The notes: a model not told the origin generated them from the letters alone. 64,000 nt of DNA from Congeria kusceri (GCA_027627225.1 JAPFQT010000040.1:1278501-1342500), one strand, 5' to 3'. Positions 11,131 to 23,259 are shown, numbered from the stretch's first letter. A program made the numbers and translations.

Positions 11131-12548
11131 AAGATATTCGGCATATGTTGTAAATGTTTGTAAATAATGTAAATTGAATATCCAACATGAATATTTAAAA
11201 CTGATGCATTACGTTGATTAGGTTTATAAACGAACAGGCTCATTTCTTCATAAATCGTTATTCTATATGCATTTAACATTAGTTTTCGATATTATTTAAA
11301 ATAAAATAATATTATTTTACAATATTATTTAAAATAAAATAAATAAGTCAATTTTCATCATCAAATAGCAAACTCATTTCTTGATATGGCTAGCTCCTAA
11401 AACAGTAATATGAAATGTTTCTATATTTAAAATAAATAAACAGAATATAATTATGTCATGTCAAAGCAATGAACTGATGAACTACGCCATGTTTTAAATC
11501 AGCTCCACAGCCTGTGTGGACTGTGCAGTCCGCACATGCTGATCCGGGACAACACTTTTCCGCACTTGCATTAAGCCCGGTTTTCCCATGACACCCCTTA
11601 TATATATTTGAAGAGTTTTTATGATTAAATTATTTTAGTATACAATGCATTTATTCATAGTCTTATAAAAACAATGTCTATTTGTAGATTGTATTGCCTC
11701 TACACAAGAATTTGGTAGAAACATCAGTATTTCACAAGAAAAACAATGATGCAGAGCATCATAAGGTGCCGGGAAACTATGAAAAGTCCATATGTTAAAG
11801 ATACATTAATTATGTAATGTCCGTACAATTGACTGATCTTACCGCCTCATATTTTCCATCGGTGATTTTTTTAAATCTAAATAATTTATACAGTATTTGT
11901 CAGGCAAATCAAAATTTACTAGAAGTTATCTTGTTTCCAAGAAAATAAGGAAGAGAAGGAATATGAGCGTTAAATATATTTGTTACGGATTAAGCATTTA
12001 TACTATGTGTGCCAAATAAAAACACACGTCAGGGAACATTCAATCGAAGCACATGTGTGGCTGCAAATTTAATCTGGATGTTTCAGAAAACATGTTTGGG
12101 TATTTTAAATACAATGTATGTAAATTATCTTCAAATGGCTGACCAGAAAATGAGATCGGCAAAAGTAAACAATGCGACTGTATCAACTAATACAGCTAAG
12201 TTTATCCCACAGGGTGTTATTTCAACAATCACAGCTTGAAGATGAGATAAAATACAGGGTTTAACCTTAGTGTGTGCATAACCATAACATTATACATGGC
12301 ATGTACATACACAAAATGTTTAAATAGATACAATGCATAATTGTCTGAACAAATATGTTCTGAATTTACGGGCGTTAGTATCTGATCAATAATCTCCAGT
12401 ATAGAATGGATCAAACTATTATAATTAAAATTCTTCAAGAAATCGTGAATTGCAAGACATTTTCTAATTGCCTACAGTACTACTAAATTAGGATACTACA
12501 ATCAATATTAGTAAAGGGGCATATAGACGGTAGGTCCGCATTTATAAA
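11131..12548. repeat. Intergenic sequence with a short palindromic bivalve-type repeat
   Basis: At about 11500-11600 lies a segment with CAGCCTGTGTGGACTGTGCA, CCGGGACAACACTTTTCCGC and GCATTAAGCCCGGTTTTCCC, which I know as a very common dispersed repeat in bivalves. Its centre, 11513-11536, is a 24-nt palindrome with two mismatched pairs. The rest of the interval shows nothing recognisable. Confidence 0.55.
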
Positions 12549-13599
12549 AACTAGACATGTGTCCGTAGGACACGGATGCCCCCACATTCCGCTGGTTGTC
12601 ACAAAACTCTGATGTTGGAAAAAATGCACCAAAATACCCTGGTGCACAAGTTCACATGCTGATGAATATGCTTATAAAGTTTCATTAGTCTAGCAGTTAT
12701 ACTTTTTGAGTTCAAGCGATACAAATCCCAAAATGTCATTTTTTGCTAAAAAAAGGTCATAACACCATGGATGGCGGAAAAAAACTGCACCAAAATACCC
12801 AGGTGCACATGTTCACATACTGAATAATATGTTAATAAAGTTCCATCAGTCTAATAATAATACTTTTTGAGTTACACGTGACACAAGTCCAAAACTGTCA
12901 TTTTTTGCCAAAAAAAAGTCCATAACTATGCCGATGTCCAAAAAACTGCACCTAAATACCCAGGTGCACAAGTTCACATGTTGATTAATACGTATATAAA
13001 GTTTCATCACACTAGCAGTAATACTTTTTTAGTTATGTGCAACACAAGTCTAAATTGTCATTTTTTGCTACAAAAGGGCCATAACTCCACTGATGTCTGA
13101 AAAAACTGCCCCAAAACACTCAGGTGCACAAGTTCACATGCTAATTAATAAGTTTATAAAGTTTCTTCACTCGAGCAATAATACTTTTTGAGTTACACGC
13201 GACACAAGTCCAAAAATGTCATTTTTTGCTGGGCCATAACTCTGCTGGTGTTGGAAAAAAATGCACCACAATACCTAGGTGCACAAGTTCACATGCATAT
13301 TAATATGTTTGTAAAGTTTCATCACTCTAGCAGCAATACTTGTTGAGTGACGCGCGACACAAGACCAAAAAATATCTTTTTTTACTAAAAAAGGGCCAAA
13401 ACTGCGCTGATGTCTGAAAAAACTGCACCAAAATATCCAGGTGCACAAGCCCGATGCTGATGAATATGCTTATAAAGTTTCATCACTCTAACAATTCAAC
13501 TTTTTTAATTATGCGCAACACGAAAATCCAACGGAAGGACGGATGGACAGACAAGGGCAAATGTAATTGCCCCCCCCCCCCTCTACAGTGGGGGCATAA
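12549..13599 (+). mobile_element. HINE-like element, family B, copy 1
   Basis: Head AACTAGACATG with hairpin GTGTCC/GGACAC and GATGCCCCCAC. Core of about 6 units near 160 bp (GCACCAAAATACCCAGGTGC, ACAAGTTCACATGCTGAT, GTTTCATCACTCTAGCAG, TACTTTTTGAGTTACACG). Tail GGACGGATGGACAGACAAGG, then a C-run and GTGGGGGCATAA. ATGCCCCCAC in the head is the complement of GTGGGGGCAT in the tail. No coding capacity. Confidence 0.82.
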
Positions 13600-13960
13600 C
13601 AAACTTCATTTGCAGAGAATATTATTGAACCATGTTGTTTTGTTTCTGTAAACATTTGAAAAACATATACTATTTTATTACATAAACATTGGTCACAGGT
13701 GATACTTTTGCGGGCATGCGACAATTTGTAGTAGTAGAATAAGAGATATGAATGGAATGTACATGAATTACCATAATACGCCTGCTCACTATTGATTAAC
13801 TTTGCAGATAGCAAGTTTTCATTAAAGAGCACAAATTTCTTGGTGTGTGTTTTAATCCTTATAGAACCATGTCTTCCAAACTTAATTATTGTCTCATACA
13901 CATGTATGCCCTTTTCATCAATATTATGTTAATAATAGGAAATTGTCTTGAATTAATATA
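13600..13960. other. Stretch with no recognised feature
   Basis: Sequence between element B and the next MITE; no exon, RNA or repeat stands out. Confidence 0.4.
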
Positions 13961-14408
13961 AGCTGAACTTCGATATCTCAAAGTGGCAGAGAGCTCACAA
14001 ATGACTTCGAGATATCAGCAGTTTGACATCTCCAAAAAGAGACCTTTTATAAGTATTTAGTCTAAATGTTCACGAAATTGCCATCCTGTATGCATATACT
14101 GAACTGTAAACCAGTGGAAAATAATTCAATTCAAGTTCACAAACGCTCGTTTAAATATGTGTCGAGATGTTTGCGATCTGAGACAAACTTGGTCCTGGCT
14201 TGATATTGTCACTGGCATCAACACTTCAAGATAAACAGAAATAAGTCTGAAAATACTTGTAAGGACAGAAAACCTCTTCAATTCAAGTTAAAACTTCGAG
14301 ATAACAATATTAATTTCATATAAATTAAGAAGGAAAAAAGTTTACAATTATTTTTGAGATAATCTGAACTTTATTTGTTATGTGAGTTTGAGATTACTAA
14401 GTTCAGCT
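13961..14408. mobile_element. MITE with imperfect terminal inverted repeats
   Basis: The left end AGCTGAACTTCGATATCTCA and the right end, read in complement AGCTGAACTTAGTAATCTCA, match at most positions over about 22 nt. The interior repeats AACTTCGAGATAAC-like segments. The target duplication is not clear and there is no coding frame, so the superfamily is open. Confidence 0.55.
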
Positions 14409-14853
14409 CTATGTCTATAATACAATGCAATACTTTCGATACGCCCCTTTAAATCAAAGGTACACAAATAACATTATTTAATATTGGCATGAATATTCAG
14501 GTCTTGAATGGGTGGTGAAGCATAATAGACACTGAAAGGAATTCAATTCATTGTATTTCAAAAAGAACATGGTAAATTGGCTAGTGAACAAACCTCAAAC
14601 AATATAAATGGTTTATTTTGTTGATCAGGGGCCATATTACAGAAAACATCTTAAATATTTTCAATGTTCACATTTTGGAAGTGTAATATTTCTAAAACCG
14701 CACATAAAGTTGTGAATTTCTTTACAGATAAGTAATTAATAATGAATAGTATAACTGATTACAATGAAACTGAAGAACACGATCATAAATGTTAAATAAT
14801 GGTTATTAGAGACAAGAAAAAGTGGTGGATAAAATCAACACACCACAGTTAAT
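14409..14853. other. Stretch with no recognised feature
   Basis: AT-rich sequence between two elements; nothing supported. Confidence 0.4.
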
Positions 14854-16066
14854 AACAAGAGCTGTTTGTAAAACAGTTATGCCCCCTCTAGGTTATAAGT
14901 ATGGTGGCTTAGAACTGCCTTACGATAACCACACAAGTTTCGCGATAATTATCACGTTAACCACTTAAGTATCGTGTTAACCACATAATTTTTGCGAAAA
15001 ATATCACGTTAACTAGTTAGCGTTCGCGAAAAGATTCGTGTTACTACTTATTTATTGCGATATTTATCTGAATATTAAGTTACCGTTTACAAAAATGTTT
15101 CTGTTAGATAATTTATTATTAAACTAAATGACCTAAAAGTGCCTATAAGTGACATAAGTTACATTTTCTAGGTCTTCGAATTATCTAACTAACGCGAATT
15201 GTATCATGAAAATTATCTGCTAACGTAAATCATAACACGTTAATATTCCTGTTACCACTTAGTTTGCCCGAGGTGTTCCGCAATATGTTGCTAACGCGAA
15301 CCTTAACACGATAATATTCCTGTTACTAGTTAATTATCTGTTAACGTAAATCGTAACACGATAATATTCCTGATACTACTTAATTTGTTTCCGAGGTCTT
15401 CAACATTGTAACAAGATACAAGATAAATAACACGATACTTAAGTGGTTAACGTAATAATTATCGCGAAACTTATGTGGTTATCTTAAGGCAGTTCTATGC
15501 CACCATATATAAGCAATCTTTTAAATATCAAGTTTGGTGGTGATCGGATGAGAGCTGTTGGACATAGGGAGCGAAAACTGCTTGGAAGGACAATCTTAGA
15601 TAAATCAACTCCACATAACTCTGCAGTTCCTGGGGTGTTTTGGTTGATCATCAAACTTGGCAATGATACTATAACCTCAAATATTTTCATTAAGTTTGGT
15701 GAAGATTAGATGAAAACTGTTGGACTTAGAGAGTGTAACGCTAAAACGGCCAATTTAAGATAATTAAAGGGTCATAACTCCACAAATTCTGGGGCGATTT
15801 GGCTGATTATCAAACTTGGCCAAGAAATTATGCCCACAAACATTTTCAGCAAGTTTAGTGAAGATAAGATCAAAACTGTTTGACTTAGATAGCGGATACT
15901 GCTAAAAAGGCTAATTTTACATAATTCAAGGGCCGTAACTCAACAATTCCTGGAGCGATTTGGCTGATTATCGAACTTGGCCATTAGACGGAAATGAAAG
16001 TGGTCTACCAACCGACCGACATTAAACCAATACACCCCGCCATCTTTGATTGGGGGGGGGGCATAA
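14854..16066 (+). mobile_element. HINE-like element with GGGGGCATAA tail, interrupted
   Basis: Head AACAAGAGCTGTTTG (hairpin CTGTTT/AAACAG) then TTATGCCCCCTC. Tail ACCAACCGACCGACATTA and a G-run ending GCATAA. The core after 15507 has about three units with AAGTTTGGTGAAGATTAGAT, GACTTAGAGAG and GGCCATAACTCCACA-like segments. A fold-back element has inserted 40-50 bases after the head. No coding capacity. Confidence 0.75.
14900..15507. mobile_element. Nested fold-back element with ~80-bp inverted ends
   Basis: Bases 14900-14979 and the complement of 15428-15507 match at 76 of 80 positions by eye. The outermost bases are TATGGTGGC at each end. The interior carries three copies of CACGATAATATTCCTG-like segments and scattered AACGCGAA motifs. 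At 608 bp and without a frame it is non-autonomous. I could not separate a target duplication from the inverted repeat. Confidence 0.75.
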
Positions 16067-16494
16067 TTACTGTATATGTGATCGATGTTGTTGTTGTTAT
16101 AACTACTGAGGAAAGTTTTACAATACGGCTAATACCGTGTTTTTCCATAGCTATTTATCATATAAGAATACTGCTGGCTAATTGCTACACATAATGACCA
16201 TGAAGGGAGCACTTTGCTTGTCATGGGACAATACTTCTGGTGGTATTATTATAGGTTTTTGTCATTTGTTTTCTATACAGTAAAGCAAACAATTTACTAA
16301 CTGTGGTCTAGGTTGGATAAATTTTACATAGAGTATCAAAGAGCCAGTAATTTACATAGCCATTTAGAAGGGATATTCTTGAATATCCTTGAGAAAATAT
16401 TTAAACTTAAGGAGTGCAGTTTATGTATAAGTTTGAGACAATAAATCAATTTATGTTCACAAAGTTGCAAAAGTCGATTTTGATCTCAAAATCA
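16067..16494. other. Stretch with no recognised feature
   Basis: No supported gene or repeat between the element tail and block P. Confidence 0.4.
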
Positions 16495-17060
16495 GAAAAG
16501 AAAACACATTAACTTGACCCAATTATAAAGAAGTACATTTTGAATCTAACACATTTATTCATAACCTGTAAGTAACTTACATTTCATGAACATACCCGTA
16601 TTACAAATCTATTATCTAGTTTAGAATGACAATTTTACACAAAGGAATTCCCTGGGGAAGGATATCACATTCGTCAAGCTATTTGAAATCTTGTAGTGTC
16701 TACTAATTTGTTTCCAAACTCAATAATAAATCGTTGGATCATAGACAGTTTTTAAAGCATATTATTTCTGCCAAAGTTTTTGCTTTGTTTTCCACTGAAA
16801 GGGTCAAAGACGCACTGATTACTCTGTGCCAAAGATCTACTACAGAACAATGTGTTAAGGGATTTATGAATGTGGTTTTGTATGTTGACAATTGTTTTAA
16901 CATTCTGCTTCAAAACTGTAGTGTCATTAGCAGGAGATAGGATATCATTTACACCTGAATTTCTTTAACAGTGCTTATATACACCAATCAAGATAAGAAT
17001 AAATTGAACCAGTAACAAACAGAATTTATACTCTTACATGCCCATTAAACAATACAAAGT
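16495..17060. repeat. Duplicated blocks P and U, copy 1
   Basis: Colinear with 24240-24840: shared TTGACCCAATTATAAA, CAAAGGAATTC, CATAGACAGTTTTTAA, AAAGTTTTTGCTTTGTTTTC and ACACCAATCAAGATAAGAAT. A frame reading DHRQFLKHIISAKVFALFS is shared by the pair, but most differences change the amino acid and other block U copies have stops, so it is not selected protein. Confidence 0.7.
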
Positions 17061-17064
17061 TAAA

Positions 17065-18177
17065 ATACGCTCAAACATAATACGAGAGGGCCAAAGTAGC
17101 CCTGGGTTGCTACCCTGAATTGTCACAAAAGTAGATTGAGGGCAAGAGCCCTGTGTCATACAATGAATGTCTAACCTCAAACTAGGGCTATGTAACTTCC
17201 AATTTTGTAGCCAAAACTCTAATGTATCTAATCTCCCCTCAAGAAATTATCTTAGAAGTTTAATTGACAATTGTTTTTATTTTATTTTTTTATCTTACAC
17301 ATATCTGCTAGCTTCAAATTTTATTTTGTCTAGTTTGTAAATTCTTTTGAACAAAACAGCAGATAACGAAGGCTTGAACTGAATGTTATTATTTTAAGTA
17401 CTTTGGTAGCAAGACACGCAAGGAACATTTTTGTTAAATTATTTTTTAAGTAAGCTAGTTTTTCAAGCTTTTGGTTGCCAGAGTTTTACTGATACTCCTT
17501 TAAATTGAAGGAAAATGGTAAAGGATCAAACCATGATCGCATTTTGCACTCTGGACTCTTAACGTTTATGCCTACTGATCAATACAAATACAATACAAAT
17601 TAAAAATTCAGTTGAACCTCATCAGTCATCCTGGCAAATAATAACGAACATTCGATCTAAACATTTCATCGTTTTTTAGACCTAGAAAAAAATTGTGTTG
17701 TAAAAATAGCAAAATAAAAGCATTTGATTTTGTTTCTTAAAATTAGTAAAAGATAAATGGTAAAATATTGCATTGACTGGATTGCGATTTCCAATTGCAT
17801 GGCGTTTACTAGAGAAACTGAATGTATAACTGGCAACAGTAAAACAACAATGCACACAATGTACAAAGTGAAACTGAAGTCTGTCTACAAGCAGTCGTTT
17901 TTGTTTTTTAGTGGCGGACAACTACAAGGAGCGAATTGGTACTTTTTATAAAATTCATAACTTGACATTGTGCAGAATGATTTTGCAGATGTTAGATCAC
18001 GTATCAGGTCATACCATCAATGTAGACAATTAAAATATTTACTTGTATGGATTTTCTCTATTACCCAAGGAAGATTTCTGTGTGATTTGGTTGAATTCTG
18101 CCCAGTGTATTGAGTGTTAACTGAAGCGTTGACACAGGCACAAACATCAGACGAAATTCTTCATGGGCTTTAAACAA
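17065..18177. repeat. Direct tandem duplication, unit 1
   Basis: About 1.11 kb from ATACGCTCAAACATAATAC to ATGGGCTTTAAACAA; the next 1.07 kb repeats it head to tail. It contains a head-like AGAGGGCCAAAGTAGCCC with TGCTACCCTGA, suggesting that the unit includes the 5' part of a HINE-like element. Confidence 0.9.
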
Positions 18178-19245
18178 ATACACTCAAACATAATACAAGA
18201 GGGCCAAAGTAGCCCTGTGTTGCTACCCTGAGTTGTCACAAAAGTAGATTGACGGCAAGAGCCCTGGGTCAAACAATGAATGTCTAACCTCAAACTAGGG
18301 CTATATAACTTCCAATTAATTATCAAGAAATTATCTTAGAAATGTAATTGACAATTGTTTTTCTTTTATTTTTTTATCTTACACATATCTGCTAGCATTT
18401 AATTTTATTTTGTCTAGTTTGTGACTTCTTATATTTTGAACAAAACGGCAGATAACGAAGGCTTAAACTGAATTTTATTATTTTAAGGAATTTGGTAGCA
18501 AGTCACGCAAGGAACATTTTTGTTAAATAATTTTGAAAGTTAGCTAGCTTTTCAAGCTTTTGGTTGCCAGAGTTTTACTGATACTCCTTTACATCGAAGG
18601 AAAATGGTAAAGGATCAAACCATGATCGCATTTTGCACTCTGGACTCTTAACGTTTATGCCTACTGATCAATACAAATACAATACAAATTAAAAATTCAG
18701 TTGAACCTCATCAGTCATCCTGGCCAATAATAACGGACATTCGATCTAAACATTTCATCATTGTTTTTTAGACCCAGAAAAAAAGTAAATTGTAAAAATA
18801 GCAAAATAAAAGCATTTGATTTTGTTTCTTAAAATTAGTAAAAGATAAATGGCTAAATATTGCATTGATTGGATTGCGATTTCCAATTGCATGTATAACT
18901 GGCAACAGTAAAACAACAATGCTCACGATGTACAAAGTGAAACTGAAGTCTGTCTACAAGCAGTCGTTTTTGTTTTTTAGTGACGGACAACTACAAGTAG
19001 CGAATTGGTACTTTTTATAAAATTCATAACTTGACACTGTGCAGAATGATTTTGCAGATGTTAGATCATGTATCAGGTCGTACCATCAATGTAGACAATT
19101 AAAATATTTACTTGTATGGATTTTCTCTACTACCCAAGGAAGATTTCTGTGTAATTTGGTTGAATTCTGCCCAGGGTTTTAAGTGTTAACTGACGCATTG
19201 ACACAGGCACAAACATCGGACGAAATTCTTCATGGGCTTTAAACA
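18178..19245. repeat. Direct tandem duplication, unit 2
   Basis: Nearly the same sequence as unit 1, with two visible deletions (after CTTCCAATT and after TCCAATTGCATG) and scattered substitutions. A more diverged third copy is at 31215-31850. Confidence 0.9.
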
Positions 19246-19921
19246 ATTTTTTTTAAACACGTCTGGTGGAAAAGCAGGAGCCCATTAGCCACTTAATAAG
19301 TAAGCCACAAGTCACTAAATAATCATTGGACAGGAATTCTGCCCAGTGACTCAATGACACACGCACACAAAACGGACGAAACACACAAAATAATTAATGG
19401 GCTTGTCACAATTTTTGTTTAAACATGTCTGGTAGAAAGCAGAGGGCCACAAGTGACTAAATAATCGTTGGAACATGCCTATTATATGCGCAACAAGGCA
19501 TGGTACTGAGTGCTAAGTACTTCAATTCATTACAAGAAGTTGCGGAGAACAAGAACAGACAAGTAATTTTCATCAAACAACTCACTCAGAATTATTAGAT
19601 TAGAACTTGACAATATAATGCACAATTTGGCTTGGTACTGGCTTTCATTGGACCAAGTTACTAATGGCATTACAATGAATAATTGTCTTAAAACACACTG
19701 TCTGACCCAAGTGACAACACATAGTATCAAATGTGGATTCCTATGCAATTCCGTGAAGACTGAATATATACGACCAGTTTTTTCAACTTCCATTCAGCGG
19801 TTACAGAGAAGTTGTTTCAGGCGAAAGGTTAATAACAAACGACAGACAACAAACAACTGACGACAAACCATGGCTGACCACAATAGCTCACACTAGCGCA
19901 CTTCAATCTCAGGTGAGCTAA
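19246..19921. repeat. Duplicated block R, copy 2, ending in a terminal hairpin
   Basis: Shares its order with 6640-7100 and 31850-32380. It has two tandem versions of the GGCCACAAGTCACTAAATAA segment (about 19240-19330 and 19410-19470). The end is a HINE-type tail: AACAACTGACGACAAACCAT and a hairpin at 19885-19919 with outer arms AGCTCA and TGAGCT. Confidence 0.7.
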
Positions 19922-20586
19922 AACTAGAATTGTCACATGAGTGACGGATATATCCCCACAATATGGTCTTGTCACAAAACTATGGCATCCATTCGAAAGA
20001 AATGGACACAGTGAGAATGCTTTAATTTGTGAATGTTTAACAGTGTGTTTGGAAAATTTTTATTTCAATATGAGCCATAACTCTGTCAACATTTAGTGGT
20101 TTGCGACAAAAGTCGAACCTGACCTGCATTTTATGGTGTTACACCTATGTACCAAAAATAATTTAAATATGTTGAGCCTTTCATGAGTTCTGAAACCATG
20201 TTTTTAGGGAATTTAACTCAAACCGAGGCCATAACTCTGTCAAAATTTAGTGTTTTGTAACAAAAGTCGAACCTGACCTGTATTTTATGATGCTACATAC
20301 CAAAAATTATTTGAATATGTCAAGCAATTATTGAGTTATCGTCCGGAAACCATGTTTTTAGGGAATTTAAATCAAAAAGGGACCATAACTCTGTCAAAAT
20401 TTAGTAGTTTACAACCAAAGTCAAACATCACTTGTGTTCTATTATGATACAAATGTGTACCAAGAATTGTTTGAATATGTCAAGCCTTGCTTGAGTTATC
20501 ATCCGGAAACCATGAAAACCAACCGACAGACAGACCCACAAGCTCACTCCTATATACCCCCCTAAACTTCGTTTGTGGGGGTATAA
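19922..20586 (+). mobile_element. HINE-like element, family D
   Basis: Head AACTAGAATTGTCAC (hairpin GTCAC/GTGAC) then GGATATATCCCC. Core of about three units near 136 bp (CATAACTCTGTCAA, ATTTAGTGGTTTGCGACAA, GTCGAACCTGACCTG, GAAACCATGTTTTTAGGGAA). Tail AACCGACAGACAGACCC and hairpin TATATACCCCCC...GGGGGTATAA. It lies exactly against the tail hairpin of block R. No coding capacity. Confidence 0.82.
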
Positions 20587-20589
20587 ATA

Positions 20590-20850
20590 TGTTAATTGCA
20601 ACCATACTTTATTTGGACAGCATGACAGCAACTATTGTTGACATCAATGTCATCTTACCTTGGCCAAACTTTGGGTTGCAATCCTCGACTTGACAACTAT
20701 CCCAACCACTGTCACTTCCACTTAGGCTGGAGGTCTGTCGGTACAGGTCCAGTGTCTGGCTCGAGTTCCATTTCCACTGCTTACAGAACTTGAGTTGCTG
20801 GCTGACCAATTTGTCCTCTGTACATCAACTGAGTATTCTACAAGTGAATA
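20590..20850. repeat. Duplicated block S, copy 2
   Basis: Matches 33700-33970 throughout and 32380-32560 and 7100-7255 in part: GCAGCGACTGTT-like start, GACTTGACAACTATCCCAAC, CAGTCACTTCCAC, GTCCAGTGTCTGGCT and CTGGCTGACCAAT. Confidence 0.8.
20659..20828 (-). pseudogene. Exon-like island in block S, least damaged copy
   Basis: Minus strand. The 5' edge is an acceptor CTCAG shared by three copies and the 3' edge is a consensus donor CCAAG|GTAAG, also shared. The open frame reads LVSQQLKFCKQWKWN, then RQTSSLSGSDSGWDSC and CNPKFGQ up to the donor, leaving one extra base (phase 1). In that frame a TGA lies just inside the acceptor, so either a later acceptor (TACAG) is used or the exon is broken. 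Compared with the 33777-33945 copy there is a one-base indel, and the two halves read better in different frames. Identity unknown. Confidence 0.35.
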
Positions 20851-20892
20851 ACAAGGCATTAATGTGGATATTGTAATATATAGGCAGTTAAA

Positions 20893-20967
20893 GGGTATAG
20901 TAAATATATTGCACCCGAGGAGAGTGATGTCAACCGAGGCCGAAGGGAGGCAATATTTACTATACCC
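20893..20967. repeat. Short fold-back repeat
   Basis: GGGTATAGTAAATATATTGC at 20893-20912 is complementary to GCAATATTTACTATACCC at 20950-20967. The loop holds GAGAGTGATGTCAACCGAGG, a motif I know from dispersed fold-back repeats in several animal genomes. Confidence 0.65.
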
Positions 20968-21382
20968 CTCAATATGCCTGCGATATTAATTTTATTCTAC
21001 CGAACAAAAATACTGTAATTCATAGAACAATTAAGTCGTACATAGTAAACGAAAGTTTAATATTGGAAAATCAAGAGCTCATCGACTTAGATTTCTTAAA
21101 TTAATTTTAATAAGCGCCTACCGATTATTTGCTTATACGGATTTCTCAGAAAACACAAGATGCTACTTTTAGGCCCATTCGCTGTGTATATTTTGGTCCA
21201 CGCACGTGATATTATTAACAATTATATCCCCCCCCAGGGGTATATTACTTTCCAACGGCATGGTATATTAAAATTATGCAGGGATGGGTATATGGGATTT
21301 TATAATGGGAAAACGAAGCGAGGTATAATAATGGTAATTAAACAAAACAACTTCTGGGGTCAAATTCCACATACTCTAAAGT
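20968..21382. other. Stretch with no recognised feature
   Basis: AT-rich sequence with no supported exon or repeat before the next element. Confidence 0.35.
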
Positions 21383-21981
21383 AACTAGACATGTGTCTGT
21401 AGGACACGGATGCCCCCACATTCCGCTGGTTGTCACAAAACTCTGCTGATGTCGGAAAAAACTGCGCCAAAATACCCAGATGCACAAGTTTACATGGTGA
21501 TGAATATGTTTATAAAGTTTCATCCATGTAGCAAGTATAGTTTTTGAGTTTCACATGACACAAGGTGACAAAGGTCATTTTTTGCTAAAAAAGGGCCATA
21601 ACTCTGCTGACGTCAGAAAAAACTGCGCCAAAATACCCAGGTGCACAAGTTTACATGGTGATGAATACGTTAATAAAGTTTCATCAATGTAGCAGTTATA
21701 CTTTTCGAGTTACAAGCGACACAATTCCAAAAATGTCATTTTCTGCTAAAAAAGGGACATAATTCTGACGTCGGAAAGAACTGCGCAAAAATACCCAGGT
21801 GCACAAGTTCACATGCTGATCAATACGTTTATAAAGCATTATCGCTCTTGTAGTTATACTTTTTGAGTTACGCGTGACACAAAAATCCATCCGACAGGCC
21901 AGACGGACGGACAAGGGCAAATCTTATTTCTGTTTTAATGCCCCCACTTTTAGAGAGAGGGGGGGGAGCGGGGGGGCATAA
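21383..21981 (+). mobile_element. HINE-like element, family B, copy 2
   Basis: Same head (AACTAGACATGTGTC, GGACACGGATGCCCCCAC) and unit as 12549-13599, but only about three units. Tail GACGGACGGACAAGGGCAAA and a well-preserved hairpin ATGCCCCCAC...GGGGGGGCATAA. Confidence 0.85.
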
Positions 21982-22120
21982 AAACAGAACAGAAAAATAA
22001 GATATGTTATATATATAAGATATAAGATACATGCGTTTATTTCAAACACAAACATCATTTCCTAGATATTCTCATGCACAGTATTGTATATTTCGTTTAA
22101 AAAACATTTTAATGCAAAAA

Positions 22121-22201
22121 GTTTACCCCGTGATTCGAACCCTCGTCGATTGGTTGATAGGTAGACACGCATACAACTACACACTCTGTCCTTGCTTAAA
22201 C
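22121..22201 (-). pseudogene. tRNA-derived fragment with B box
   Basis: On the minus strand GGTTCGAATC, a perfect T-arm/B-box core, is followed by ACGGGGTAAAC, which pairs partly with GTTTAAG about 75 bases upstream. The D and anticodon arms do not fold properly, so this is a tRNA-derived remnant (SINE head or tRNA pseudogene) at most. Confidence 0.3.
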
Positions 22202-22289
22202 CTAGCGGTAACTAAAGCTACATTCAATTGTATCTATAACTGAATCTAAAATAAGTAATACAAACATCTCCAAATATACACGAACACAC

Positions 22290-23256
22290 TTCAATGTTTT
22301 CGCGCTATAGTTTCCAACATGATTGTCAAAGTTGACTATACAGCTATATACGGTCACACTTGCCCACCCTCTGACGCCATGTTTTACAAAAAATCAAAAT
22401 GATCTGAAGGAATTTGGTAGAGGGTCACCCAAGAAACATTTCTGTGAAATTATTTCGAAATTCAAACAGTTGTTTCCTGAAAAGAATATTGTCAAAGTTG
22501 CAATATAGCCATATATGGTCACATTTCTAAACTCCGTAGTGGTCATGTTTTTTTAACAAGTCAACATGACTTTAAAGGGATTTGGTAGAGGGTCACCTAA
22601 GAAACATTTCTGTGAAATTATTTTGAAACCCAAAACGTGGTTTCTGGCAAGAAGACTGTGAAAGTTGCCTATATGACAATATACGGTTGAAATTCCCCAC
22701 CCGTTGGCCATGGTTTTTAATGCTTCAAAATTATTTGCGGGAATTTGGTAGAAGGGAAACCAGGAAACATTTCTGTGAAATTATTTTAAAATCCAGCATG
22801 TGGTTTTTGACAAGATTGTCAAAGTTGCCTAATACAGCCATATATTGGAAAACTTTCACACACCCCAGTGGCCATGTTTTTTTAACAAATCCAAGTTATT
22901 TGAATGAATTTTGTGGGGGTGTCACCCAAGTAACATTTCGGTGGAATTTCTTTAAAATCCAGCGAGTGGTTTCTGACAAGATTTTTTAAAGTTTGTTATT
23001 TTTCAAAGCTTTTGGTTATCATGGCAACCAGAATTGTACAGATATCCCACCGAATTTGTAGGTATATGATAAAGGACCACCCCAGGAACATTCCTGCCAA
23101 GTTTTGTTAAAATCCACCAAGTGGTTTCAGAGATGTTGTTTGAAGTAAATTGACAACACATGACAAACAAAGGACGCCTGATACTGGACAGTGACTGACC
23201 ACAATAGCTCACATCCTGAGCACTTTGTGATTCAGTGAAAAGTGCTCAGGTGAGCT
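22290..23256 (+). mobile_element. HINE-like element with ~175-bp units, head missing
   Basis: About four units (GAATTTGGTAGAGGGTCACC, AGAAACATTTCTGTGAAATT, TGTCAAAGTTGC, GCCATATATGGTCAC, GGCCATGTTTTT) then a related tail CCAGGAACATTCCTGCCAAG, ACTGACCACAATAGC and a long hairpin at 23206-23256 whose arms contain CCTGAGCACTT and AAGTGCTCAGG. No matching 5' head was found. The same tail family ends the 42428-43900 element. Confidence 0.75.
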
Positions 23257-23259
23257 AAA

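Noticed and set aside
13509..13901. 130-codon minus-strand frame
   Set aside because: Its C-terminal part is the family B tail and C-run; no protein character in the rest.
16734..16940. Frame DHRQFLKHIISAKVFALFS shared with 24480-24600
   Set aside because: Most differences between the copies change the amino acid and other copies of block U have stops, so it is not under protein selection.
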